Notes: generated from the letters alone by a model not told the origin. A stretch of DNA of 15,793 bases from Bacteroidales bacterium (GCA_900767595.1 CAAFZS010000094.1:1-15793); one strand, 5' to 3'; positions 6,533 through 13,659 are shown, counted from the first letter of the stretch. Program-made: numbers and translations.

Positions 6533-7595
6533 TATTTCCATCTTGCCCTATAACACGTTCCATCTGGACGTGAAGGCAAAAGAGGTCATCGAGTATACCA
6601 CCATCGAGGACCTTAGGGAGGTCTTGCTCTCTCATCAAGGGCAACCGATGCTCGCTGTAGGCGAAGGCAGTAACCTGCTCTTTACCCAAGACTATGAGGG
6701 TACCTTGCTCGTCTCCCGTATGGCGAGAGCTAAAGCGACCAAAGAGACAGAGACGGAGGTGTGGATAGAGGCGGAGAGCGGACTGAAACTGGACTCGCTC
6801 ATCGAACAACTCGTCGCGATGGAACTGACGGGAATGGAGAACCTGAGTTATATCCCGGGTACGGTAGGTGCCTCGGCGGTACAGAATGTAGGAGCATATG
6901 GTAGGGAAGCCAAAGATGTGATAGAAGAAGTACATACTTTATCCGTAGCCGATGCTCAGCCACGCGTGTTCACTAACGAGGAGTGCCGGTTTGGCTATCG
7001 CGATTCGATCTTCAAGAACGAACTGAAAGGGCAGTATATCGTAACCTCTGTGGTGTATAAACTGCAAAAAAACGGTCCGCTCTATCTCGATTACGGAAAC
7101 CTCAGGGCAGCCTTGGAAGGACAAGAACTGACAGCGGAAGCCGTGCGCGAGGCGGTCATCCGTATCCGCAAACAGAAACTACCCGAAGTAAGCGAACTCG
7201 GTTCTGCCGGCAGTTTCTTCAAGAACCCCGTCATTCCCGAATCCCAGTTCCTTCAATTACAACACCAATACCCTACAATCCCTCATTTTATCATCAATAG
7301 TCCTACAGGCGTAGCCGGTCCTACAGCGCAGCGGTCTTTCAGCGATAGCGGTCTTTCAGCGAAGCGGTCCTTCAGCGACAGCGGTCATAAGGTTCCCGCT
7401 GCCTGGCTCATTGAGCAATGCGGATGGAAGGGGAAGAGGATAGGTGGAGCTCAGTGTTATGAGCAGCAGCCATTGGTTATTGTCAATACGGGAACGGCAG
7501 CAGCACAAGATATCATCGCTTTGGCGCAAGCCATCATCGATAGTGTACAACAACGCTTCGGCATCACCCTCCATCCCGAAGTTAACTATATATAA
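6513..7595 (+). CDS. murB: UDP-N-acetylenolpyruvoylglucosamine reductase with repeat insert
   Basis: 360 residues. A flavoenzyme that reduces the MurA product with NADPH to UDP-MurNAc in the cytoplasm. The FAD-binding part is visible (GEGSNLLF; YIPGTVGASAVQNVGAYGRE), as are CRFGYRDS, the catalytic serine motif GSAGSFFKNP, and the terminal glutamate motif HPEVNYI. No ATG fits the N-terminus, so a TTG at 6513 inside the end of nadE is chosen, with AGGAGA just before it (the spacing to TTG is only 2 nt, so this is uncertain). Residues ~264-291 (PTGVAG...SFSDSGLSAKRSFSDSG) are not part of the family and interrupt the region before VPAAWLIEQCGWKG; they come from a tandem DNA repeat also found in dsbD. 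The frame is kept and the active-site motifs are intact, so the enzyme is probably functional. Confidence 0.93.
   Translation: MKTSKTNISILPYNTFHLDVKAKEVIEYTTIEDLREVLLSHQGQPMLAVGEGSNLLFTQDYEGTLLVSRMARAKATKETETEVWIEAESGLKLDSLIEQLVAMELTGMENLSYIPGTVGASAVQNVGAYGREAKDVIEEVHTLSVADAQPRVFTNEECRFGYRDSIFKNELKGQYIVTSVVYKLQKNGPLYLDYGNLRAALEGQELTAEAVREAVIRIRKQKLPEVSELGSAGSFFKNPVIPESQFLQLQHQYPTIPHFIINSPTGVAGPTAQRSFSDSGLSAKRSFSDSGHKVPAAWLIEQCGWKGKRIGGAQCYEQQPLVIVNTGTAAAQDIIALAQAIIDSVQQRFGITLHPEVNYI
7299..7382 (+). repeat. In-frame intragenic repeat in murB (16/17-nt units)
   Basis: After an 18-nt edge unit (AGTCCTACAGGCGTAGCC, 7299-7316) come GGTCCTACAGCGCAGC, GGTCTTTCAGCGATAGC, GGTCTTTCAGCGAAGC and GGTCCTTCAGCGACAGC. 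The 16- and 17-nt units alternate, so each pair is 33 nt (11 codons) and the frame is kept. The encoded peptide is AQRSFSDSGLSAKRSFSDSG. Confidence 0.9.
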
Positions 7596-7623
7596 ACTCT
7601 AAACTCTACACTCTAAACTCTAA
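7596..7623 (+). repeat. 7-nt tandem repeat linker between murB and murA
   Basis: Four units of ACTCTAA (the second is ACTCTAC) fill nearly all of the 33-nt gap between the murB stop and the murA ATG. TAA recurs at 7593, 7600, 7614 and 7621, covering two frames. Confidence 0.85.
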
Positions 7624-7628
7624 ACATC

Positions 7629-8936
7629 ATGGCCAGTTTTATTGTAGAAGGCGGACACAAGCTCCACGGAGAGATCACTCCCAAGGGAGCAAAGAACGAG
7701 GCACTGCAAGTGTTATGTGCCGTTCTGCTTACCCGCGAACCAGTAGTGATTAACAACCTGCCGAACATCTTGGATGTGAATAACCTCATCGAACTGTTGC
7801 GTTCGATAGGCGTTAAGGTGGACAAAATAGGCGAAGGCTCGTATTCGTTTACGGCTAATGAGTTGGACGAGAACTATCTTCGTTCTGAGTCGTTCCTCAA
7901 ACAATGTGCCCGCTTGCGCGGTAGTGTGATGTTGATTGGTCCGCTCTTGGCTCGGTTGGGTCAAGTGGTATATGCCAAACCCGGAGGCGATAAGATCGGT
8001 CGTCGCCGATTGGATACGCATTTCCAAGGAATGGTGAACTTAGGAGCTACGTTTACTTTCGATAACGCTTTAGGAGCTTACGTGTTCTCTGCCAAGCAGT
8101 TGAAGGGCACGTATATGTTACTTGATGAGGCTTCGGTTACGGGTACAGCGAATATCATTATGGCTGCCGTCTTAGCGAAGGGACAAACCACGATTTATAA
8201 TGCCGCCTGCGAACCGTATATCCAACAACTCTGTAAGATGCTCATCGCTATGGGCGCCAAGATAAACGGAGTAGGGAGTAACCTGCTCACGATAGAAGGC
8301 GTAGAGACCTTGCATGGGGCGGAACATACGTTGTTACCGGACATGATTGAAGTAGGGTCGTTCATAGGAATGGCGGCTATCACCAAGAGCGAACTAACCA
8401 TCAAAAACGTGTCTTATAAGGACTTGGGAATCATACCCGAATCTTTCCGCAGGTTAGGTATTCAGATTATTCAACAGGGGGACGATATCTATATCCCTGC
8501 TCAAGAGCACTATCAGATAGAGTCCTTCTTGGATGGCAGTATCCTTACGATTGCCGATGCGCCTTGGCCGGGACTGACGCCGGATTTACTGTCCGTATTG
8601 TTAGTGGTGGCAACGCAGGCGCGCGGATCGGTGCTCATTCATCAAAAGATGTTCGAGAGCCGACTGTTCTTTGTGGATAAACTGATAGATATGGGTGCAC
8701 AGATTATCCTTTGTGACCCGCACCGCGCGGTTATTATCGGTCACGACCATCAGATTAACTTGCGTAGGAACAATATGACCTCACCCGATATCCGTGCCGG
8801 TATAGCGATGCTTATCGCCGCAATGTCTGCCGAAGGCACATCCCGTATCGACCATATCGACCAGATCGACCGCGGGTACGAAGATATAGAAGGCCGTCTT
8901 AATGCTATAGGAGCTTGCATACGAAGGGAAGATTAA
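7629..8936 (+). CDS. murA: UDP-N-acetylglucosamine 1-carboxyvinyltransferase, Asp-type (fosfomycin-insensitive form)
   Basis: 435 residues, normal length. It transfers enolpyruvate from PEP to UDP-GlcNAc, the first committed step of peptidoglycan synthesis, in the cytoplasm; the product is the MurB substrate, made by the gene just upstream. Visible motifs: GAKNEAL with Lys22-Asn23, the catalytic loop KPGGDKIGRRRLDTH, and LLPDMIEVGSFIGMAA. In the loop, the position of the E. coli Cys115 is Asp121. Cys-to-Asp at this place is known from Mycobacterium and Chlamydia and prevents covalent attack by fosfomycin, so intrinsic resistance is expected. The last 22 bases overlap the dsbD start. Confidence 0.96.
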   Translation: MASFIVEGGHKLHGEITPKGAKNEALQVLCAVLLTREPVVINNLPNILDVNNLIELLRSIGVKVDKIGEGSYSFTANELDENYLRSESFLKQCARLRGSVMLIGPLLARLGQVVYAKPGGDKIGRRRLDTHFQGMVNLGATFTFDNALGAYVFSAKQLKGTYMLLDEASVTGTANIIMAAVLAKGQTTIYNAACEPYIQQLCKMLIAMGAKINGVGSNLLTIEGVETLHGAEHTLLPDMIEVGSFIGMAAITKSELTIKNVSYKDLGIIPESFRRLGIQIIQQGDDIYIPAQEHYQIESFLDGSILTIADAPWPGLTPDLLSVLLVVATQARGSVLIHQKMFESRLFFVDKLIDMGAQIILCDPHRAVIIGHDHQINLRRNNMTSPDIRAGIAMLIAAMSAEGTSRIDHIDQIDRGYEDIEGRLNAIGACIRRED

Positions 8937-10579
8937 TCATATTATTACTATTAGTAGCCGTAGGGTTACGGGCTCAGGTGGTGAATCCTGTTCATTGGTC
9001 TTCGCAACCGATGGGGGATAGTATCGCTGTTACCGCTACTATCGATAGTGGTTGGCACATGACCCTTATCTCCATCGCGGATTCGATGGTCGGTGAGGAA
9101 TATGAGGGTAGTTATAGTATCACCCTCCCCCTCTACTCCTCTACCCCTCTCCCCCTAAGATACAACGCTTGCAACGACCAACTCTGCACTGCCCCCGAAA
9201 TCTATAATCCTTTCAGCGACAGCGGTCTTACAGCGCAGCGGTCTTTCAGCGATAGCGGTCTTTCAGCCGAAGGCGGTCTTTTAATGGTCTTCCTGTTGGG
9301 GTTATTAGGTGGCCTGATGGCAATCTTCACTCCTTGTGTCTGGCCCATCATCCCCATGACAGTCAGTTTCTTCCTAAAAAAACAATCCTACAGCGACAGC
9401 GGTCCTTCAGCGAAGCGGTCCTTCAGCGTCAGCGGTCCTTCAGGCGCAGCCGGTCTCTATGGCCTTGCCATAATAGTCATCTACGTCGGCTTAGGAATCT
9501 TAGTGACGGCTATCTTCGGTGCTTCGGCTTTGAATGCGTTATCGACGAATGCGGTGTTGAACCTGTTTTTCTTTGCGCTGTTTGTGACGTTTGCGTTATC
9601 GTTCTTCGGGCTTTTTGAAATTACTTTACCGGCATCGTGGTCCACGTATTTCGATAAGAAAGCGCGTTCCGCTTCGGGCGTGGTTCAGATATTGTTTATG
9701 GCCTTCACGCTGGTCATTGTATCCTTCTCTTGTACGGGTCCTATCATCGGAACCTTGCTTGTAGAAGCGGCAGGGCAGTCGTACTTGGCTCCCACGATAG
9801 GCATGCTCGGTTTTGCTATTGCTTTGGCTTTGCCCTTCACGCTGTTTGCTATGTTCCCTGCGTGGATACAGAACTTACCTAAGTCGGGTCAGTGGATGCA
9901 GCATTTCAAAGTATGTCTGGCTTTTATCGAACTGGCTCTTGCCTTGAAGTTCCTTTCCGTAGCCGATGTGGCTTATGGTTGGGGTATCCTTCCCCGTTGG
10001 CTGTTCTTTGTGCTGTGGACGGGGTGTTTCTTAGGATTGGGTATTTATTTGCTTTGCGTCCTCAGCAAGTCTTCTTCGCTCGTCGGCAAGTGGATAGCGG
10101 GTGTAGTCGGAATAGCAGCGATGGTGTTCTCCGTCTATTGCGCACAAGGGATCTTCGGCAGACCTGTCGCTGCGGTAGCGGCTTTTGCACCTCCTATGCC
10201 GATAGAGAAACAACGGGTCTTTCTTGATTACGAACAGGGTATTGCCTATGCACGTCAACAGGACGAACCGATTTTGTTGGTGTTCTCGGGCTATGGCTGT
10301 GTCAACTGCCGTAAGATGGAGGCCAAAGTGATGAGTAACGACTCGGTACAGCAGCGTTTGCAATCTTATACCATCATCGAACTCTATGTCGATTCGAGGC
10401 AGGACCAAAACGGCAACCTCATTGATGATGGGGTAGAGTACTCGCGTCTCCAACGGGAGCGGTTTGAGAGTAATGCGCAGCCGTTCTATATCCAACTTGA
10501 TGCACACAATCAGCCCATCTCTCAACCGATGACCTATACCGCTTCGGTGGACGAGTTTTTACAATGGCTTCAATACTAA
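8915..10579 (+). CDS. dsbD: Thiol:disulfide interchange protein DsbD with two repeat inserts
   Basis: 554 residues; carries electrons from cytoplasmic thioredoxin across the inner membrane to periplasmic thiol proteins. A signal peptide (KGRLIILLLLVAVGLRA-Q) precedes the periplasmic alpha domain with cysteines CNDQLC (86, 91), then the membrane domain with about eight helices and the redox cysteines in TPCVWPIIPMTVSFF (C141) and SFSCTGPIIGT (C273), then a thioredoxin-like gamma domain with CVNC (462, 465). All six cysteines are present. Two extra segments are foreign to the family: FSDSGLTAQRSFSDSGLS (from residue 100) between alpha domain and first helix, and YSDSGPSAKRSFSVSGPSG (from 159) in the loop between helices 1 and 2. 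No ATG is available; TTG 8915 within the end of murA, preceded by GGAG, is the likely start. Confidence 0.93.
   Translation: MHTKGRLIILLLLVAVGLRAQVVNPVHWSSQPMGDSIAVTATIDSGWHMTLISIADSMVGEEYEGSYSITLPLYSSTPLPLRYNACNDQLCTAPEIYNPFSDSGLTAQRSFSDSGLSAEGGLLMVFLLGLLGGLMAIFTPCVWPIIPMTVSFFLKKQSYSDSGPSAKRSFSVSGPSGAAGLYGLAIIVIYVGLGILVTAIFGASALNALSTNAVLNLFFFALFVTFALSFFGLFEITLPASWSTYFDKKARSASGVVQILFMAFTLVIVSFSCTGPIIGTLLVEAAGQSYLAPTIGMLGFAIALALPFTLFAMFPAWIQNLPKSGQWMQHFKVCLAFIELALALKFLSVADVAYGWGILPRWLFFVLWTGCFLGLGIYLLCVLSKSSSLVGKWIAGVVGIAAMVFSVYCAQGIFGRPVAAVAAFAPPMPIEKQRVFLDYEQGIAYARQQDEPILLVFSGYGCVNCRKMEAKVMSNDSVQQRLQSYTIIELYVDSRQDQNGNLIDDGVEYSRLQRERFESNAQPFYIQLDAHNQPISQPMTYTASVDEFLQWLQY
9206..9274 (+). repeat. 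In-frame intragenic repeat, dsbD site 1
   Basis: After AATCCTTTCAGCGACAGC come GGTCTTACAGCGCAGC (16), GGTCTTTCAGCGATAGC (17) and an 18-nt edge unit GGTCTTTCAGCCGAAGGC. The units are the same as in murB, and the reading frame is the same (FSDSG, SAxR). The second unit differs from a murB unit by one base and the third is identical to one. Confidence 0.9.
9384..9451 (+). repeat. In-frame intragenic repeat, dsbD site 2
   Basis: AATCCTACAGCGACAGC (17), GGTCCTTCAGCGAAGC (16), GGTCCTTCAGCGTCAGC (17), then an 18-nt edge unit GGTCCTTCAGGCGCAGCC that resembles the edge unit on the other side of the murB repeat. It replaces the short loop between the first two membrane helices. Confidence 0.9.
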
Positions 10580-10580
10580 A

Positions 10581-10636
10581 ACTAACGACTAATAACTAAC
10601 GACTAATAACTAACGACTAATAACTAACAACTAAAA
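10581..10636 (+). repeat. 14-nt tandem repeat linker after dsbD
   Basis: Three exact copies of ACTAACGACTAATA and a fourth, decayed one (ACTAACAACTAAAA) fill most of the 68-nt gap to the next ATG. Each copy holds TAA trinucleotides in different frames. Confidence 0.9.
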
Positions 10637-10647
10637 AATAAAACATT

Positions 10648-11154
10648 ATGAAAAAAATCATTCTTTTAGCGGCCATCTTCTGTATGCCCGCAATGTTGCT
10701 GAACGCAGCTCCTAAGAGCAAGAAAAATCAACCGGTTGAAGTAGAAATGAATTTCATTGACCTCGGTCTGCCCAGTGGTACTTTATGGGCTGAGGCTAAT
10801 GAGGAAGAGTTTTACACTTTCCCTGATGCAGTTGCAATGTTTGGTAAATCGCTGCCCACCAAAGCACAATGGGAAGAACTGAAAGAGACTTGCCGTTGGA
10901 ATTGGGACAAAAAAACGGGTTGTACCCTGGTTGGCCCGAACGGCAATAAACTCACCTTCTCTGTTCTCGGTTATTACAACTGCGAGGGCGAGTTCTGCGG
11001 CAAAGGTCAAAACGCTGAGTTATGGACCGGTACGGATAATGTCAACAACCCGATGAATGCTTGGAGTTTCAATATCGAAGCTAATCAGTATGTTTGCGAC
11101 TTGAGCTTCAACTGCTATCGTCTGTCGGTTCGTTTAGTGAAAAGCTTACAATAA
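10648..11154 (+). CDS. Small secreted protein with FISUMP-like (DLGLPSGTLWA) domain
   Basis: 168 residues. A clear signal peptide (MKKIILLAAIFCMPAMLLNA) is followed by a short basic linker and NFIDLGLPSGTLWAEAN, the hallmark of a domain widespread in secreted Bacteroidota proteins (FISUMP / formylglycine-generating-enzyme-like fold). SLPTKAQWEELKETCRW and GYYNCEGEFCGKGQNAELWTGT fit the same domain, which normally ends in a variable ligand-facing surface. Four cysteines (CRWNWDKKTGC and CEGEFC) plus two near the end could form disulfides, which makes the dsbD neighbour interesting. Function and ligand are unknown; the family name does not imply sulfatase activation. It sits between dsbD and rlmB on the same strand with no promoter seen. 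Confidence 0.75.
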   Translation: MKKIILLAAIFCMPAMLLNAAPKSKKNQPVEVEMNFIDLGLPSGTLWAEANEEEFYTFPDAVAMFGKSLPTKAQWEELKETCRWNWDKKTGCTLVGPNGNKLTFSVLGYYNCEGEFCGKGQNAELWTGTDNVNNPMNAWSFNIEANQYVCDLSFNCYRLSVRLVKSLQ

Positions 11155-11168
11155 TCACTAAGCACTAA
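11155..11168 (+). repeat. 7-nt direct repeat linker before rlmB
   Basis: TCACTAA and GCACTAA lie between the TAA of the secreted-protein gene and the ATG of rlmB; the second copy runs into the start codon. It is the shortest of the TAA-rich linkers. Confidence 0.6.
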
Positions 11169-11941
11169 TGAATAAGAATTATGAAACCCGCCGTCCCAAG
11201 GAGAAAGAGATGATCTTTGGTATCCGCGCGGTGATTGAGGCTATCGAGGCGGGCAAGACCTTGGATAAGGTTTTGCTGCGCCGAGATATGTCGTCCGCTA
11301 TCGGTAAGGAACTGCTGGCTAAACTCGCTCAGGCTAACCTTCAGTCGGCAGTTGTCAAAGTGCCGGTAGAGAAACTGAATCAATATACGGACAAGAACCA
11401 CCAAGGCGTGATAGCTTTCCTTTCGCCTATTGAGTTCACTAGTTTGGACCAGATTGTGCAGTCGTGTTTTGATGAGGGTAAGAGTCCGCTGATTATGGTG
11501 CTTGACGGTATCACGGATGTCCGTAATTTCGGGGCGATTGCCCGCACCTGTGTCTGCGCAGGAGCGGATGCTATCGTCGTTGCCGCACGTAGTGGGGTAG
11601 CCATCAACGGCGACGCTATCAAGACCTCTGCCGGTGCGTTGCACTCGTTGCCTGTGTGTAAGGTGGATAATATGCAAAACGCGTTGCAGTACCTCAGAGA
11701 TAGTGGTTTGGCAGTGGTGGGAGCCACCGAGCACACCGATTGTCTCTATACGCAAATCGATATGACGCAACCGTTGGCTATCGTCATGGGTAGTGAAGGT
11801 GCAGGTATCTATGGTCCGAACTTAGAGAAGTGTTCGCATCAGGTGCGTATCCCGATGGTAGGGAAGATTGAGAGCCTCAATGTCTCAGTTGCCGCCGGTA
11901 TCATGCTTTACGAGGCCGTCCGCCAAAGAAATGTAGTATAA
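11168..11941 (+). CDS. rlmB: 23S rRNA (guanosine-2'-O)-methyltransferase RlmB/TrmH (SpoU) family
   Basis: 257 residues. SPOUT-class methyltransferase that adds a methyl group from SAM to a ribose 2'-OH; RlmB acts on G2251 of 23S rRNA in E. coli. The N-terminal substrate-binding domain (IFGIRAVIEAIEAGKTLDKVLL...NHQGVIAFL) is followed by the trefoil-knot domain with motif 1 DVRNFGAIARTC, motif 2 LAIVMGSEGAG and motif 3 RIPMVGKIESLNVSVAAGIMLYE. All three are complete. The exact RNA target in this species is inferred from family; a tRNA target is possible. It is the last gene of the long plus-strand run. Confidence 0.9.
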   Translation: MNKNYETRRPKEKEMIFGIRAVIEAIEAGKTLDKVLLRRDMSSAIGKELLAKLAQANLQSAVVKVPVEKLNQYTDKNHQGVIAFLSPIEFTSLDQIVQSCFDEGKSPLIMVLDGITDVRNFGAIARTCVCAGADAIVVAARSGVAINGDAIKTSAGALHSLPVCKVDNMQNALQYLRDSGLAVVGATEHTDCLYTQIDMTQPLAIVMGSEGAGIYGPNLEKCSHQVRIPMVGKIESLNVSVAAGIMLYEAVRQRNVV

Positions 11942-11986
11942 AAATCAATGTTTTATCGAAAAATAAGCTTTTTTTTCCTCAAAAAC

Positions 11987-12017
11987 TTGCGTGTGTAAAA
12001 TATTTTTTATACTTTTG
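11987..12017 (+). promoter_or_regulatory. Promoter of the AAA ATPase gene
   Basis: TTG (11987-11989), 20 nt, TACTTTTG (12010-12017) matches the Bacteroidota consensus. Transcription should start near 12024, about 22 nt before the ATG. Confidence 0.75.
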
Positions 12018-12041
12018 CAGTGTTTTTGTAAAATATTTTTA
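11995..12041. repeat. 13-bp direct repeat around the ATPase promoter
   Basis: GTAAAATATTTTT occurs at 11995-12007, between the two promoter elements, and again at 12028-12040 in the leader. The copies are 33 bp apart, three helical turns, and flank the -7 box, an arrangement typical of a repressor site; no regulator is identified. Confidence 0.5.
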
Positions 12042-12045
12042 ACAC

Positions 12046-13341
12046 ATGGCTATTTCTAAAGACTTGTTGCGCGAGTGTATTGTATCTCAACGAGAGATAG
12101 TTAATACCGCAGAGATTGTAGAACGCCCTTATCAATTTGAGGACGAAATGAATTATGTTTTGGTTGGCGTTCGTCACGTGGGTAAATCATATTTGCTATA
12201 CCAGCGTATTCGGCAATTATTTACTCAAGGACACACATGGGATGATGTGTTATTTCTCAATTTCGACGATGAGCGTTTGGCTGAAATTACCACATTGGAT
12301 CTTAATCTCATATTAGAAGTACACGGCATCTATTCGAAACAAAAACCAATTCTTTTTCTAGACGAAATTCAGCGAGTTGAGCATTGGGAGCAATTTGCGC
12401 GACGTTTGGCGGATAGCAAATACACTGTTTATATCACCGGAAGTAACGCAAAAATGCTAAGTTCTGAGGTCGCTACCACTCTTGGAGGTCGTTTCCTTAT
12501 ACAGGAAATCTATCCGTTCTCGTTTAGTGAGTTCATTTCCGGCAAAGGAATACGGTTGGATAAAGACTGGTGCTATTCTACTTCTGCGCGAAGCGAGGTT
12601 CAACGTGCCTATTTAGAATACTTTACTTATGGTGGATTGCCGGAGATACTTAGCATTGTTTCTCCTGCTGTTAAGCGATCGTATTTGAGTAGTCTATATC
12701 AGAAGATTTACTTGGGCGATATATGTGCACGACATCGAATATCGGATGCCAAAGTGCTGAATATCCTTATCAAGAAGATTGCTGAGTCTGTCAAACAACC
12801 CATTTCATATAGGCGACTTAACCATGTGATAGTGTCAACCGGTAGCAGGTTATCGCTCCCGACGACAATCTCATATATGGATTATGCGGAAGAAAGTTGG
12901 CTTACCTTACCCATTAAGAATCAGTTGGCACAATTATCTGAAAAAGAGAGTACAAAAAAATACTACCTGATAGACAATGGTTTGCTGAATCTATTTCTCT
13001 ACAAGGGAGAGACCACATTGTTGGAAAATATTGTTTGTATAGAACTATGTCGTCGTTATGGCAAAGACAATGTTTCTTACTATAATGCTGCCGATCATGA
13101 AATTGACTTTGTAGTAGAAGAAGCTCGCTTAGCAATTCAAGTGACTTATTCGATGCAGGAAGACGAGACTCGCGAAAGGGAGTTAATTCCATTAGCGAAG
13201 TTTCAATCTCAGCATCCGGACTGGACATGTTTGCTCATCACCAATGATAATCGCGATAGTTATACGAGCGATAATCAGAAACTCCAAGCTATACCTGCCT
13301 ACCAATGGTTATTGGGGGTTGGGTCCCCTGTCGTTCGTTAA
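12046..13341 (+). CDS. AAA ATPase with DUF4143 C-terminal domain
   Basis: 431 residues. The N-terminal AAA_14 P-loop domain has Walker A GVRHVGKSYL (G41-K47-S48), Walker B ILFLDEIQ (D106, E107) and the sensor-like segment YITGSNAKML, then the family region GRFLIQEIYPFSFSEF and YLEYFTYGGLPEIL. The DUF4143 C-terminal part has KKYYLIDNGLLNLFL and a PD-(D/E)XK-like strand pair HEIDFVVEEARLAIQV (D354), which resembles nuclease folds. These ATPases are common accessory genes in Bacteroidales, often in many paralogues, with no agreed function. Lower GC and looser codon use than the upstream operon suggest transfer. It has its own promoter and no partner gene on its strand. Confidence 0.88.
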   Translation: MAISKDLLRECIVSQREIVNTAEIVERPYQFEDEMNYVLVGVRHVGKSYLLYQRIRQLFTQGHTWDDVLFLNFDDERLAEITTLDLNLILEVHGIYSKQKPILFLDEIQRVEHWEQFARRLADSKYTVYITGSNAKMLSSEVATTLGGRFLIQEIYPFSFSEFISGKGIRLDKDWCYSTSARSEVQRAYLEYFTYGGLPEILSIVSPAVKRSYLSSLYQKIYLGDICARHRISDAKVLNILIKKIAESVKQPISYRRLNHVIVSTGSRLSLPTTISYMDYAEESWLTLPIKNQLAQLSEKESTKKYYLIDNGLLNLFLYKGETTLLENIVCIELCRRYGKDNVSYYNAADHEIDFVVEEARLAIQVTYSMQEDETRERELIPLAKFQSQHPDWTCLLITNDNRDSYTSDNQKLQAIPAYQWLLGVGSPVVR

Positions 13342-13597
13342 ATCGTGGCGAGGATTTATGGAGGGCTCGTCAATCCTATGATGCTGCGTAGATGCTCCGT
13401 AGATGCTGCGCTAAGGAAGCGCTGTGCATAGATGCATGTGCGCTATGAGGACAATGCAAACGCTTGACAATCACAGCACTAGGCTATGGTGCTATGTGGG
13501 TGCTATGGGTGATGAAGGCTTCACCCTCTAGCAGAGTGCGGACGCGGTTTTAGAAATACATGTCACTCATGACACTGATGTCACTCCCAACCAAAAA
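13342..13597. other. Gene-free stretch with 11-bp and similar short repeats
   Basis: No supported gene. GATGCTGCGTA, GATGCTCCGTA and GATGCTGCGCT lie head to tail at 13380-13412 (period 11 bp). Near 13484-13512 GCTATGGT, GCTATGTGG and GCTATGGGTG repeat with a period of 8 to 11, and TGTCACTC occurs twice at 13561-13587. The sequence is GC-richer than the genes on either side. No terminator for the ATPase gene was recognised on the plus strand. Confidence 0.5.
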
Positions 13598-13631
13598 CCG
13601 CCAATTCCGCCAAGGGCATTTTCAAAAACAC
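13598..13631 (-). repeat. Tail repeat following the rhuM terminator (copy at 15568-15601)
   Basis: CCGCCAATTCCGCCAAG followed by a one-base difference and GCATTTTCAA is shared by 13598-13624 and 15568-15594. In both places it lies directly after a hairpin at the end of a minus-strand gene. CCGCCAA-type 9-mers repeat within it (two here, three at 15559-15585). Confidence 0.75.
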
Positions 13632-13659
13632 CCATCGCAACCAGGAGAGGCTGCGATGG
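13632..13659 (-). terminator. Hairpin terminator of rhuM, same stem as at 2200
   Basis: On the minus strand CCATCGCAGCC (13659-13649), loop TCTCCT, GGTTGCGATGG (13642-13632) then GTGTTTTTG. The 22 stem bases are identical to those of the hairpin at 2200-2225; only the loop differs. It lies about 105 nt past the rhuM stop. Confidence 0.65.

Noticed and set aside
7299..7382. CRISPR array
   Set aside because: Units are 16-18 nt, contiguous, without spacers, and inside a conserved gene.
9334..9618. Second plus-strand frame within dsbD
   Set aside because: It is open partly because the 16/17-nt repeat has few stops in this frame; the dsbD frame has all conserved motifs.
10581..10636. Iteron-type origin or CRISPR-like array
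   Set aside because: Short exact 14-nt repeats without spacers fit a linker repeat; no replication gene or AT-rich melting region is nearby.
11942..11986. Terminator after rlmB
   Set aside because: Only a weak A/T stem (GAAAAA, TTTTTTTC) is present; it cannot be told from AT-rich background.
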